Positions 1 to 8,874 are shown, counted from the first letter of the stretch. The stretch is 64,000 bases of DNA from an uncultured Opitutales bacterium (GCA_900545705.1 URAK01000003.1:124001-188000), one strand, 5' to 3'. Notes: a model not told the origin generated them from the sequence alone. A program made the numbers and translations.

Positions 1-835
1 ATCCTGTCCCGTGGTCGGGGCTTGTCCTTACAAACGGAAGATTCATTGTAATGTTTACAGCCTTGTCAAACTCAAGCGTTTTTAGCGGACCAAGCGCCTG
101 GTCGTGGTACATGGCAACCGCGGCGTCAAACTCGCCCCTTCTCACCCGCGAAAACACGGTATCGGGCGGAAGCGTTTTGGAAAGGTTCGGATAGCGCGCG
201 CGCAATTTGTCGAGAATAGGGTCGATAATGTCGATTTCTTCGCGCCCCATAAGCCCTCCCTCGCCCGCATGCGGATTGAATCCGCATGCAGCAATTTTCG
301 GGTTTTCCAGCCCGCGCAATTTTTTAGCAAGTTCCGCCGCAGATTCTACCGCCCTCGAAATCCTGCCGAAATCAAGCAATTTGGGCACGCCTGCAAGCGC
401 GTCGTGCCAGGTCACAAGCGATACAAGTATCTCCCGTCCAGCAAAGCACATCACGGGAATCCCGCCCCAGCGCTCGGCAAAAAACTCCGTGTGTCCGGGA
501 TAGTTAAACCCGATTTTACGCATTTCAAACTTTGATATGGGCGCAGTTGTCACGCCAAAATATTCGCCGCTTACGCATCCGCGCGCGGCGGCCTCGAGGG
601 CAAGTTCAGCTATCTTGCAGCCCTCTGCCGACGGCTCCCCCGCCCGCGCCTCAAAACATACGTCTCCGACAGGCCTCTTGCCAAGTTCGGCAGGCAGAGT
701 GTCGAGAAATTTCTTGTTCCCCAAAACTTCGACTTTTTTTAAAAGCGAAGCGGGCGCAGTTTCCGCCCACTTTTTTATTACGTCCGGCCCTACTCCAGAT
801 GGGTCTCCTATCGTAACAGCGAGCTTTTTTAACAT
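1..835 (-). CDS. pdxA: 4-hydroxythreonine-4-phosphate dehydrogenase PdxA (C-terminus cut by window edge)
   Basis: PdxA oxidises 4-phosphohydroxy-L-threonine in the DXP-dependent route to pyridoxal phosphate. I translated this frame by hand: it opens at ATG 833-835 and stays open to the window edge, giving about 278 visible residues of a family usually near 330. Seen: GDPSGVGP at residues 10-17, PGHTEFF at 113-119, a His in TWHDAL (144), NPHAGEGG at 187-194 (His189), AMYHDQ at 241-246 (His244) and RTSPDHGT at 270-277. His144, 189 and 244 match the three metal-ligand histidines of the family. It is the last visible gene of a minus-strand operon and starts 5 bases after the lpxA stop. The pyridoxal phosphate product is the cofactor of several enzymes encoded in this window. 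Identification is firm; the C-terminal end cannot be seen. Confidence 0.95.
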   Translation of the reverse strand, partial: MLKKLAVTIGDPSGVGPDVIKKWAETAPASLLKKVEVLGNKKFLDTLPAELGKRPVGDVCFEARAGEPSAEGCKIAELALEAAARGCVSGEYFGVTTAPISKFEMRKIGFNYPGHTEFFAERWGGIPVMCFAGREILVSLVTWHDALAGVPKLLDFGRISRAVESAAELAKKLRGLENPKIAACGFNPHAGEGGLMGREEIDIIDPILDKLRARYPNLSKTLPPDTVFSRVRRGEFDAAVAMYHDQALGPLKTLEFDKAVNITMNLPFVRTSPDHGTG

Positions 836-840
836 ATTTG

Positions 841-1629
841 CTATCTTTGTTTGTCTCTGTCCAGATGTATAAAATGCCTTCCAGGCTCGGCAAAAAATCT
901 CAAAAAATTTTCACCCTCCGAAGTCGAATACGCCTTTTCCTCCAAAAGCCTTAAAGCATTTGTATGCGCAGAAGTTCCATCGTAAATAGCCATATAGAGC
1001 CTTTTTACTTCGGCTATAGCCTCTGCCGGCACTTTTCTTCTTCTCATTCCAATCAAATTTATTCCCGCCACCGTATTGCGCTTGTGCGCATTTACGTAAG
1101 GCGGCACGTCTTCGGAAAACGCTGACACACCGCTCAACATAACCCCGTCACCCACGCGGATTTTCTGGTGCAGCATCACTCCGCCGCTTACAAATGCGTC
1201 ACAGCCCATCCTCACAAAGCCTCCAAGCGCGCAAAACGGCGCGAGAATACAGCGGTCGCCAACTACGCAATCGTGCCCTATGTGCGAATTTGCCATTAGC
1301 AAGCAGTTCTTCCCCACACGGGTAGTCCCCCCGGGAACTGTCGCCCTATGGACGGTTGCACCCTCACGTACGGTTGTTCCGTCTCCTATTTCTACAAATG
1401 TTTCAATAGATTTGTCAAAATGCAAATCTTGGGGGTCGCCGGATATTGTAGTAAACGCGCATATCGTGCATTTTTTGCCAATCCGCGCGCCTCGCTTTAA
1501 ATGAGCATGGGCCTCGATTATTGAATCGTCGCCTATTTCCACTCCGTCCTCAACCACCGCATATGGGCCTATTTCCACATTGTGGCCAACCTTTACCGTA
1601 TTTGGAACGATTGCTGTATTATGTATCAT
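841..1629 (-). CDS. lpxA: Acyl-ACP--UDP-N-acetylglucosamine O-acyltransferase LpxA
   Basis: LpxA transfers a 3-hydroxyacyl chain from acyl carrier protein to UDP-GlcNAc, the first step of lipid A synthesis, in the cytoplasm. The 262-residue length is normal. The N-terminal two thirds is a left-handed beta-helix of hexapeptide repeats; the C-terminal third is the helical domain. The active-site block NSHIGHDC places His116 and His119 at the E. coli His122 and catalytic His125 positions, and VMLHQK (His154) matches His160. The E. coli His144 position (LAGHV) is Phe138 here (LGGFV). The conserved DVPPYV is present at about 174-179. The gene follows the membrane-protein gene by 4 bases and precedes pdxA by 5, so the three are probably cotranscribed. 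Its presence implies a lipid-A-bearing outer membrane. Confidence 0.95.
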   Translation of the reverse strand: MIHNTAIVPNTVKVGHNVEIGPYAVVEDGVEIGDDSIIEAHAHLKRGARIGKKCTICAFTTISGDPQDLHFDKSIETFVEIGDGTTVREGATVHRATVPGGTTRVGKNCLLMANSHIGHDCVVGDRCILAPFCALGGFVRMGCDAFVSGGVMLHQKIRVGDGVMLSGVSAFSEDVPPYVNAHKRNTVAGINLIGMRRRKVPAEAIAEVKRLYMAIYDGTSAHTNALRLLEEKAYSTSEGENFLRFFAEPGRHFIHLDRDKQR

Positions 1630-1633
1630 AAAA

Positions 1634-3292
1634 TTATTCTTCAGCAGCGGCCGCTATCAAGAGCGTGCGTTTGTACCTGCGCACATGCACAATCTTAATC
1701 AGGGCCGTAAACAATATGCCGAAAAGCGTCGACGCATACGCTGCCATGAGACTCGCCGTCACAATACCAACCGTAAGCAGTATCAGCGAAAACACTGTTC
1801 CCGCTAGCCCTATGTAAAGGCCGAGGTCAAAGAGGTTTTCCTCGTTTTCCAACAGTTTTAGTTTTAGCTTGGCAGGCGCCTTCACGCGTTTTATTATGGA
1901 CAGCCGTATCAAGCAGAAGACGTATACCATCAGCTGCAATACAAAAAACAGCGCCACCGCCGCCAATGTTGCCGTATCGGTTTCAAAATTCATAGTTTCC
2001 TCCTCAATAGTGTTGATTACTTTTTCAAATGCAAACCTTAACTCGGGCGCAGGCCCATTTTCCTGTATTTTTATCATGAAGGCCTCGGGCTCCAAAAAAA
2101 CAAAAAAGGTCAGAGCAACCACCAGAGCCTCCAGCAACCCGCGCGCAAGCGCAAGCGGCGAATACCACTTCGGCGTATCCCGACGCAGCTTGAATAACCG
2201 GAAAAAACCTCGTATAAAAAAATATCCGCCCACAATCGACAACGCCACTTTTATAAAAACAGCCGCCCCGGGAAATTTTGCCGCGTAAGGCGCAAATTCG
2301 GCTTTCAGCGGCGAACAAATCGGGGAAATCAACCGCCCAAACGCCCAGTCCTCATGTATCGGGGAATCCGACTTCAGCAGAAAGTCCAACGCGCCCTCGC
2401 CTTTTACGAAAGCATAGCGGAAATTTTCCCACTTTTGCGCGTCCGCGCCTTCGAGGTAGCGCGAGCACATCGCAGGATCTCCGCTCACAAACATTCCGGC
2501 AAGAAGCAGATTTTTATTTTTTCTGTCAGGAACGGATTCGTAAACCTTGGCGAAATCGTACGCCTCGTCCACCGAAGAAAAATGGGAAAATATGCTTCGT
2601 ATAATTGTCCAGTCGTAGCGTTTGGCAAATGCCAATGTCGCAAGGCAATATTTTTCAAAAGCCTCCTTTTGCTCGGGCGATTTGTCAAGCCCGTCCATAA
2701 GCAACGTTATTTCCCTCAAAAACCTACGGTCGAAATCCCCCGTCTGAGCCAATAGCGCATTTATTAGCAAGGCGGCTTCCAGCGGGGCGCCTGCCGATGA
2801 ATATACCGGCGGAAACATCACAGAATTCAAATCCCGCATAGATATAAATTTCTTAACAAGCCCGCCGTCCGTCTGCGATAGAAAATCAAGCATTTTTTTG
2901 CGCCCGTCGGCAGTCGCGAGAACTGAATACAGCGGAACCGGCGCCATCGCTCTTGGCGACTCCGCAAGGCTCGAATAAAACGCCTCAAAAAACGGCTCAT
3001 TTCCTCCAGCCGGAATCCACTGAGGGTTGGTCGAGTATAATTTCTCCACGGCTCCTGAAATCTTATCGTACTCGCCGGACTCCTTTGCGATCAAAGCCGC
3101 CGTCGACAATTTTGCGGCGTCGAGATATATCTTCGATATCGCAAGCGGCTGCGGTGTCCCTATTCCCGCGGCTGCGACTGTCTCGCGCCCGCACTCGCAA
3201 AAGTACGCTGGGATCCCGGCCGCCAACAGCAAAAGCGCCGCGCCAATGCACATTCTCGTCGCGGACACTACAAAGTTTACGATAAAATTCAT
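1634..3292 (-). CDS. Integral membrane protein with a TolQ/ExbB-like C-terminal helix pair, unknown function
   Basis: I do not recognise a named family. The frame is open to 3355, but ATG 3290-3292 is chosen because a GGGGAG ribosome-binding site lies just upstream and the protein then begins with a hydrophobic N-terminus (MNFIVNFVV); length 552. Seen: an N-terminal membrane segment or signal (about 5-30), a long soluble, mostly helical region (about 35-320), then membrane segments near 330-350, 365-390 and 430-455 and a final pair at about 485-535. The final pair contains GLAGTVFSL followed by ASTLFGILFTAL, which resembles the GLLGTV and T..GL...I motifs of MotA/TolQ/ExbB proton channels, although the connecting stretch is shorter. 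This resemblance is an inference. First gene of the lpxA-pdxA operon; an envelope role is plausible. Confidence 0.7.
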   Translation of the reverse strand: MNFIVNFVVSATRMCIGAALLLLAAGIPAYFCECGRETVAAAGIGTPQPLAISKIYLDAAKLSTAALIAKESGEYDKISGAVEKLYSTNPQWIPAGGNEPFFEAFYSSLAESPRAMAPVPLYSVLATADGRKKMLDFLSQTDGGLVKKFISMRDLNSVMFPPVYSSAGAPLEAALLINALLAQTGDFDRRFLREITLLMDGLDKSPEQKEAFEKYCLATLAFAKRYDWTIIRSIFSHFSSVDEAYDFAKVYESVPDRKNKNLLLAGMFVSGDPAMCSRYLEGADAQKWENFRYAFVKGEGALDFLLKSDSPIHEDWAFGRLISPICSPLKAEFAPYAAKFPGAAVFIKVALSIVGGYFFIRGFFRLFKLRRDTPKWYSPLALARGLLEALVVALTFFVFLEPEAFMIKIQENGPAPELRFAFEKVINTIEEETMNFETDTATLAAVALFFVLQLMVYVFCLIRLSIIKRVKAPAKLKLKLLENEENLFDLGLYIGLAGTVFSLILLTVGIVTASLMAAYASTLFGILFTALIKIVHVRRYKRTLLIAAAAEE

Positions 3293-3564
3293 GTTTCTCC
3301 CCTCGAATCGCGGCGGGCGAATATGCCTCCGCTTAAATTGTTTAAAATATAGCATTCGGAAGTCGTTTTAGTCAAGGCAAACATAAACAGAATTCAAGGA
3401 ATTTAAGCCACAAGCAGAGAATCCCAAATTTGCGGTAAAAGTTGCAGACTAAAAACAATAAAAAATTAGTACCGCCGCGCGAAAAAAAAAAGGTAGTTTA
3501 TATATTTAAAAAAATTAGCAACGCCATCCCGCAACAAAAATTTAACGCGGCAATAAAAATGGCT

Positions 3565-4920
3565 CTAACGCGGCTTTCTCGCTGAAGACTGCAAGGCGCG
3601 CGCCATCTCAGGCATTATCAAGCCCTTTTGCGCGTATATTTGCCGCGCCTGCATGCTTATTTTCTTGCGCCGCGATTCAAATACCGCAAAAGAAACAACG
3701 CATACAACCCCGCAACAAGCCGTCACTACCGGCAGCCCTACATACGATGAAATCCACCCCTGCAATATGCTTCCAATCGGCGGCACCCCGAAAAATGCCA
3801 TCGTAAATACGCTCATCACCCTCCCTCTCTTGGAATCCTCCACGAGAGACTGAAGCATCGTATTGCAAGACGCCGCAACCGCGACCATTCCAAAACCTAT
3901 CGGTATGCAGACAAAATATGCCGCAACCGGATTTTTTACGAATGAAATCGCCACAAGTGACACTCCGAATAAAACGCCTGCCACAACTATAACTCGCCCA
4001 AGCCCGAGAACGCTTTTGCGCGCCGCCAAATAAAGCGCCGCCGCGAGCGCCCCGCAGCCTACGAAACTCATTAGATTCCCAAGTGTTTGGCTTCCGCCAC
4101 CAAGATCGCCTTTGGCGAATGCCGGCATAAGCATCGCAAACGGCAAGCCAAAAAAGCTAAACGTCATCAATATTATTATAACGAGCCTTATCGGCCGCAT
4201 GTCGCGGATATACGCAAACCCTTCCACAATCTCGTGAAGCGCCCCGGAAGCTGAATGCGAACGCCCTGACGAAAGCTTTATCATGTAGAGCGAAAACAGT
4301 ATCGCAAAATAGCAGAACCCGTTTATAAGGAAACAATATCCTTCCCCGACAGACGCAATGAGAGAGCCCCCTATCGCAGGGCCAATGAACCTCGTCCCGT
4401 TTATGGCAGTCGAATTTAGGGCTATTGCGTTCCCGAGGTCTTCCGGCGGGACGAGCTTTGAATACAGAGACTGCCTTGCAGGTGCGTCAAAGCTGAAAAC
4501 TACTCCAGAAACGAAGCAAATCAAAAGTATGACGCCTATATTTATAAACCCCGCAAGCGTCATCGCAGCGAGAATGAAGCTTAGCGACATCATGCAAAGC
4601 TGGGTGACTATCAGTATATTGCGCCTGTTGAATCTGTCCGCAACCACCCCCGCAAAAGGAGTAAAAATTAGCGCCGGTATTTGTGACAAAAATACCGAAA
4701 GCGACAAAATAAACACCGAATTTGTCACATTGTACACGAGCCACCCCATCGCCACTTGCTGAATCCACGCCCCTATGAGCGAAAAGAGCATTCCTCCAAA
4801 ATATAATGCAAAATATCGGTGCTTTAACGATTTGAAAATCGAAAGCAAAGCCCTCGGATTTTTTGGGACGAGCACCGAGATATTTTTCCAACTGTATAGC
4901 GATTTTCTTTCGTCGTCCAT
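3565..4920 (-). CDS. Major facilitator superfamily transporter (EntS/MFS_3-like)
   Basis: A 451-residue inner-membrane transporter with about 12 predicted membrane helices after a soluble N-terminal tail of about 40 residues. Seen: YFGGMLFSLIGAWIQQVA in helix 1, a cytoplasmic loop GVVADRFNRRN between helices 2 and 3 (the MFS A-motif, G-x3-D-R-x-x-R-R), and SFDAPARQSL in the fourth to fifth helix region. These are typical of the MFS_3 / enterobactin-exporter-like branch, whose members export small molecules by proton antiport. The substrate cannot be told from sequence. It stands alone, with about 270 bases before the next minus-strand gene upstream, and lies downstream of a small lipoprotein gene from which it is separated by a terminator. 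Confidence 0.85.
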   Translation of the reverse strand: MDDERKSLYSWKNISVLVPKNPRALLSIFKSLKHRYFALYFGGMLFSLIGAWIQQVAMGWLVYNVTNSVFILSLSVFLSQIPALIFTPFAGVVADRFNRRNILIVTQLCMMSLSFILAAMTLAGFINIGVILLICFVSGVVFSFDAPARQSLYSKLVPPEDLGNAIALNSTAINGTRFIGPAIGGSLIASVGEGYCFLINGFCYFAILFSLYMIKLSSGRSHSASGALHEIVEGFAYIRDMRPIRLVIIILMTFSFFGLPFAMLMPAFAKGDLGGGSQTLGNLMSFVGCGALAAALYLAARKSVLGLGRVIVVAGVLFGVSLVAISFVKNPVAAYFVCIPIGFGMVAVAASCNTMLQSLVEDSKRGRVMSVFTMAFFGVPPIGSILQGWISSYVGLPVVTACCGVVCVVSFAVFESRRKKISMQARQIYAQKGLIMPEMARALQSSARKPR

Positions 4921-4965
4921 ATTGTCAGTAAAGACAAATTTCTGCCACCGATTGTTAAAAAATTC

Positions 4966-5004
4966 AAAGAAAAAAATCTCCGACCAAGACGGTGCGGAGA
5001 TTTT
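4966..5004 (-). terminator. Rho-independent terminator of the small lipoprotein gene
   Basis: Read on the minus strand, AAAATCTCCG and CGGAGATTTT form a 10-bp stem (4973-4982 with 4995-5004). An ACC/GGT pairing extends it inward, and a run of T follows. It lies 18 bases after the lipoprotein stop. Confidence 0.75.
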
Positions 5005-5022
5005 GCCAATTATTTACACTTA

Positions 5023-5505
5023 TTAAAAGATAGAGGAATCTTTTTTATAGACTGCGTTGTACTTTGCCCCAAGAGCTGTCAATGCGGTGAAGCTCTTCGA
5101 GAGTTTTGTCGTCGCAGAGTCGATGTCGGAGGCAAATGCCGGCCACTGCTTTTTCAAGTTTACCGTAGCCTCGACAGGATTCGACTGGTAATCAGATACG
5201 AACGTAGCAATATCGGAAGATGCCTTTTGCATATTCTGCGCGTACATCTTCTTGGCCACATCCACGAGCGCCTCCCAACCTTTGATATAGTCGCGGTATG
5301 CGTCGACAAAGTCAGCAGGGCAGCCGTTCAGTCGAATAGATTGAAGCTTGTCCACCACTTCCGCCGGAGACTTTGAATTTGACGCCACCCGGGAGTCAAC
5401 CGAATATACGGCCTGAATTGCTAGTTGTTCGGGAGACGCTTCCGGCGCCGACTGGCAGCCGCATAGCGCCGCTCCCAATACCGTTATTGCTATTATTTTT
5501 TTCAT
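5023..5505 (-). CDS. Small lipoprotein, unknown function
   Basis: A 160-residue protein with a lipoprotein signal: MKK start, hydrophobic core and a lipobox ending LCGC (Cys17), after which QSAPEASPEQ is a flexible linker. The mature part is mostly helical and rich in Ala, Lys, Asp and Ser, with no cysteines or recognisable catalytic motif. It is monocistronic: a terminator follows on one side and a divergent gene (leuD) lies on the other, with the two starts about 150 bases apart. I cannot assign a function; an envelope-attached helical lipoprotein is all that can be said. Confidence 0.8.
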   Translation of the reverse strand: MKKIIAITVLGAALCGCQSAPEASPEQLAIQAVYSVDSRVASNSKSPAEVVDKLQSIRLNGCPADFVDAYRDYIKGWEALVDVAKKMYAQNMQKASSDIATFVSDYQSNPVEATVNLKKQWPAFASDIDSATTKLSKSFTALTALGAKYNAVYKKDSSIF

Positions 5506-5653
5506 ATTTTTTTTACTTGTATTTAAATTTATCGGCTAAATATATGCCCAATATTAAGAAAATTTCCACAATTTATTTTTTTTAACGGCCATTTTTGTTT
5601 TTAGACTGTTTTTTTAGATTGTAGTGCGAAAAAAAATCCTTCTAATCAAAATA

Positions 5654-6253
5654 ATGGCACTCGAAAAAATTAACAACGTAAAAGGTAAGGCGGTGTTCGT
5701 TCCGGGCAACGACATCGATACCGACAGAATAATACCCGCGCGCTTCATGGTTTGCGTGACCTTTGAGGGGCTCGGAAAATACGCCTTCTACGACGAACGC
5801 AAAAACGCCGACGGCACCGACAAAAAACACCCCTTGACCGACCCGCGCAAGCAAAACGCGAAAATTCTGCTTTCCGGGGCAAATTTCGGCTGCGGATCGT
5901 CGCGCGAGCATGCGCCGCAATCGCTGTGGCACTACGGATTCAGAGGCATAATCGCACAGAGCTTCGCGGAAATATTTTTCGGAAATTCGACCACGCTTGG
6001 CATTCCGTGCGTTTGCGCATCCGCCGAAGACATCGCAAAAATTGGCGAACTTATCGAGGCCGACCCAGAGCTTCCAGTCGAGATAAATCTCGAAAACATG
6101 ACTCTTTCTTGCGGAGATTTCTCCTGCAAATGCTCAATGCCTGAAAACGCGCGCGCGGCTTTGATATCGGGAACATGGGATCCAATCGCGGGTCTTATCG
6201 ATGCCGAAGATGAAATCGCAAAAACTGCGGCAAATCTCCCATACTACAAATAA
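5654..6253 (+). CDS. leuD: 3-isopropylmalate dehydratase small subunit LeuD
   Basis: LeuD pairs with the 4Fe-4S large subunit LeuC to isomerise 2- to 3-isopropylmalate in leucine synthesis. The frame could begin at GTG 5624, but ATG 5654 gives MALEKINNVKGKAVFVPGND, which fits the family start; 199 residues. Seen: GNDIDTDRIIPARFM, the GANFGCGSSREHAP swivel-domain signature and QSFAEIFFGNSTTLGIP. leuC is not in the window, so the partner is encoded elsewhere. exbB starts 3 bases after the stop, so leuD-exbB-exbD is probably one transcript although the functions are unrelated. Confidence 0.92.
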   Translation: MALEKINNVKGKAVFVPGNDIDTDRIIPARFMVCVTFEGLGKYAFYDERKNADGTDKKHPLTDPRKQNAKILLSGANFGCGSSREHAPQSLWHYGFRGIIAQSFAEIFFGNSTTLGIPCVCASAEDIAKIGELIEADPELPVEINLENMTLSCGDFSCKCSMPENARAALISGTWDPIAGLIDAEDEIAKTAANLPYYK

Positions 6254-6256
6254 AAC

Positions 6257-6823
6257 ATGAAATTTATCCTCGAAGGCGCAGGGATTTTTATCTATCCGCT
6301 TCTGCTTTGTTCGTTCGTCGGTATTTATATAATCTTTGAACGGCTCGTTGCTTTGCGGGAATCTAAAATCGTACCCAGGCAAATTGCCTCGGCGCTTCTA
6401 TCGGGGAAAATATCAGACCACGAAGGCGACCTCTCCACGACTGTCGGCAGAATACTGTTTTTCAACAGAAATTCAAACCCCGATCCCGAGGCGCTGAAAG
6501 CCTTTGCCCAACTTGAAATGACGCGCCTCGAAAGAGGCATGTTCGCCCTGGATATAGTAATATCCGCAGCGCCCCTTCTCGGCCTGCTCGGGACTGTCGC
6601 GGGGCTTGTCACGGTATTTGCTTCGGGCGAGGCTTCGCCCACGCCGGAAGCCATTTCGCGCGGGGTTGCGCTCGCGCTCTCCACTACAATTCTCGGGCTA
6701 TGCATCGCCATTCCCGCCATCGTTGGAAACTCTTATTTAAATAGAAAAATCGACAAGCTCTGCGCCCAAATAAATATTTGCGTTGAGAGACTAATCGATA
6801 TCCGCAGGGAATCAGGCAAATGA
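6257..6823 (+). CDS. MotA/TolQ/ExbB-family proton channel protein (ExbB-like)
   Basis: A 188-residue inner-membrane protein of the MotA/TolQ/ExbB family, which uses the proton gradient to drive work at the outer membrane. Seen: an N-terminal membrane helix (about 5-27, GIFIYPLLLCSFVGIYIIFE), a cytoplasmic stretch, then the diagnostic pair APLLGLLGTVAGLVTVF and ALALSTTILGLCIAIPAIV. The exbD-like gene overlaps its stop by 4 bases (ATGA), so the two products are probably made together. No tonB or tolB/pal gene is nearby, so whether this is an Exb, Tol or other motor cannot be decided here. Confidence 0.88.
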   Translation: MKFILEGAGIFIYPLLLCSFVGIYIIFERLVALRESKIVPRQIASALLSGKISDHEGDLSTTVGRILFFNRNSNPDPEALKAFAQLEMTRLERGMFALDIVISAAPLLGLLGTVAGLVTVFASGEASPTPEAISRGVALALSTTILGLCIAIPAIVGNSYLNRKIDKLCAQINICVERLIDIRRESGK

Positions 6824-7221
6824 ACATATTGCACAGGAAAAGGCGCCGGCGCGCAGAAATAAACATCGTGCCGCTCGTCGACGTGCTAACGAGCCTCATT
6901 TTCTTCTTTCTGCTTACGATGCAGTTTAAGGAGATATATGCGGTCGACATTACCCCACCCTCTATGAAATCTTCGGAAAGCGTCTCAAAAAACAAGCCGG
7001 AAACAGTTTCCGTGACAAAAGACGGAAAATTTTTTTGGAATTCCGAGGAAATATCTGAGTCTGCGCTCGAAGCTAAAATTAAAGAACTCTCAAAATCTAC
7101 TACACCGGAACTAATTGTCTTGGGCGACAAGGAATCGTCATTGCAAAATGTGATGAAAGTAGTCGATTTCGCGCGCTTGGCAAAAATAAAAAAGCTTTCT
7201 CTTCAATCGCTCTCTCAGTAG
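6820..7221 (+). CDS. ExbD/TolR-family biopolymer transport protein
   Basis: The 133-residue partner of the upstream ExbB-like channel. It has a short basic cytoplasmic N-terminus (MNILHRKRRRRAEIN), a single membrane helix with the essential aspartate in VPLVDVLTSLIFFFL, and a periplasmic domain of about 95 residues. This is the standard ExbD/TolR plan. Translation is coupled to the preceding gene through a 4-base overlap. About 530 bases without a gene follow before rho. Confidence 0.88.
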   Translation: MNILHRKRRRRAEINIVPLVDVLTSLIFFFLLTMQFKEIYAVDITPPSMKSSESVSKNKPETVSVTKDGKFFWNSEEISESALEAKIKELSKSTTPELIVLGDKESSLQNVMKVVDFARLAKIKKLSLQSLSQ

Positions 7222-7749
7222 CGTGCCGCTGAACTTTTGTTGCGCCCATTTTTTGTCCAATTTTAAGTTGCTGACGCAGGGTTTACAACAACATAGCGGT
7301 ATTTCTCCGCAGCGCGAAATTTGCTGATTGCCTACGAATTCCCGGGGAAATCCAATTCAATCTTTGCACTTGGCTATTTGTAAGCGCCACTTGCAGTAAA
7401 TTAAATTCGCTGCTGCAAAGTATACCACGCACTGCGCTAATAAATTTTGCGCATTTTCCACTTTTGTTTGCCACTACGCCGCCGATAAAAATTTTAGCCA
7501 GTCAAAAATTTTTCTAAAATTCTTTTTTTTTAAAAAAAGATTGCCTTAACTTGCAATCTCTGGTCTGATAAAGAAACAAAATCCGCCGAAGTTCTTTATG
7601 TCTGAATGAACATTGTGGCGGATGCCGGTAAAATCTCTTGAATCTGCGGCAACCGCCCCGAGCGGGCTTTTAAAAAATTTTAAGCTGTGTGAATTTTACC
7701 GCGCCCATTTGCAATCCAAAACCCAATTAACAGCGTCCTGAGCGCATAT
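7222..7749. other. Intergenic region, probable rho leader
   Basis: No gene is supported in these 528 bases. The region is AT-rich, with A and T runs around 7500-7550, and probably holds the rho promoter and a long 5' untranslated leader. A short GCCC/GGGC hairpin followed by TTTT sits at 7655-7671, about 80 bases before the rho start. It could be a weak attenuator, but the stem is only 4 bp. The rho frame is closed by a stop at 7690-7692 with no earlier start, so Rho does not extend into this region. Confidence 0.5.
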
Positions 7750-8874
7750 ATGGAAAATAAAAATCTTGAAATTATGGAAGTGTCGGGAATTTTCGCACCG
7801 ACAACAAACAACAACGGCGTATTGCTCGACCCCAAACGCTCCGGCAAAATGCGCAACACCGACCCTTACGTTCCCAAGGAGCTCGTCCAGCGCTTCAACG
7901 TAAAAAAAGGCCAATTTATTGTCGCAAAAGCCCACCAGGCAGACGGCCACCCAAACCCCAAAGTGCGCTTTATTGAAACAATAGACGGACTGCCATGCGC
8001 CGAGCGAAGAAAGGTTCAGCAATTTAGAAATCTGACTACTATCGCTCCGGAAGAAAAGCTTAAACTCGAAACAAAAGAGGAGCGCATGAGCGCGCGCATT
8101 ATGGATATTTTCTGCCCCATAGGCAAAGGAACGCGCGGGCTGATTGTCGCCCCGCCTCGCACTGGCAAAACCACTCTTCTTAAAGACATAGCATACGGCA
8201 TTTCCGCAAACCACCCCGAATGCCATCTCATGATTTTGCTCGTGGACGAACGCCCGGAGGAAGTCACCGACTTTAAAATGGATCTGCCACAAGCGGAGAT
8301 TTTTGCCTCATCGAACGACGAAAACATAGACACGCACATAAGGATTGCGGATCTCGCCCTCGAGCGCGCAAAACATCTCGTGGAGGTCGGCAAAGATGTC
8401 GTGCTTTTGATGGACTCCATAACCCGCCTCTCCCGCGCGCACAACTCTGCAAAGGCAAACGGCGGCAGGACAATGACTGGCGGCCTTGACATACGCGCCC
8501 TTGAACGCCCGCGGCAAATTTTCTCGTCGGCGAGAAATACCGAGGAGGCCGGCAGCCTAACAATTATCGCCACCGCCCTCGTCGAAACGGGCTCGAGAAT
8601 GGACGATCTGATTTTTCAAGAATTTAAGGGCACCGGCAACATGGAAATGGTGCTCGACAGAAAAGTGGCGGAACTGAGAATATGGCCCGCCATAAACCTC
8701 TCCGCATCGGGAACCCGGCGAGAAGAACTACTGCTGTCTGCAAAAGAGCTTGAAGCGTCGTCGTTCCTCCGCCGCGCAATGGCAGGTTCAAAAGTTGAGG
8801 ACGCCGCCGAGACCCTAATCGACCGCATGGGGCAGACAAAATCCAATGCGGAATTTTTGGCGCTCATACTATAA
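7750..8874 (+). CDS. rho: Transcription termination factor Rho (short form)
   Basis: Rho is the hexameric RNA-dependent ATPase that terminates transcription. Length 374, against 419 in E. coli: the helical N-terminal (Rho_N) domain is missing and the protein opens directly into the RNA-binding OB/cold-shock-like domain (MEVSGIFAP...GVLLDP). Seen: FCPIGKGTRGLIVAPPRTGKTTLL (Walker A, about residues 122-145), LLVDERPEEVTDF, LLMDSITRLSRAHN (Walker B and Q-loop region), GGLDIRALERPRQIF, and EEFKGTGNMEMVLDRK near the R-loop. The Walker A reads PPRTGKT rather than PPKAGKT. Some bacteria have insertions or losses in this N-terminal part, so the short form need not be inactive. ATG 7750 is the first possible start after an in-frame stop; no strong ribosome-binding site is visible. 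Confidence 0.95.
   Translation: MENKNLEIMEVSGIFAPTTNNNGVLLDPKRSGKMRNTDPYVPKELVQRFNVKKGQFIVAKAHQADGHPNPKVRFIETIDGLPCAERRKVQQFRNLTTIAPEEKLKLETKEERMSARIMDIFCPIGKGTRGLIVAPPRTGKTTLLKDIAYGISANHPECHLMILLVDERPEEVTDFKMDLPQAEIFASSNDENIDTHIRIADLALERAKHLVEVGKDVVLLMDSITRLSRAHNSAKANGGRTMTGGLDIRALERPRQIFSSARNTEEAGSLTIIATALVETGSRMDDLIFQEFKGTGNMEMVLDRKVAELRIWPAINLSASGTRREELLLSAKELEASSFLRRAMAGSKVEDAAETLIDRMGQTKSNAEFLALIL

Noticed and set aside
7655..7671. GCCC/GGGC hairpin with TTTT before rho, as an attenuator
   Set aside because: The stem is only 4 bp; too weak to list as a terminator.
7696..8573. Long minus-strand open frames opposite rho
   Set aside because: They mirror the rho reading frame, contain Ser/Arg or Cys/Phe-rich nonsense and have no homology I recognise.
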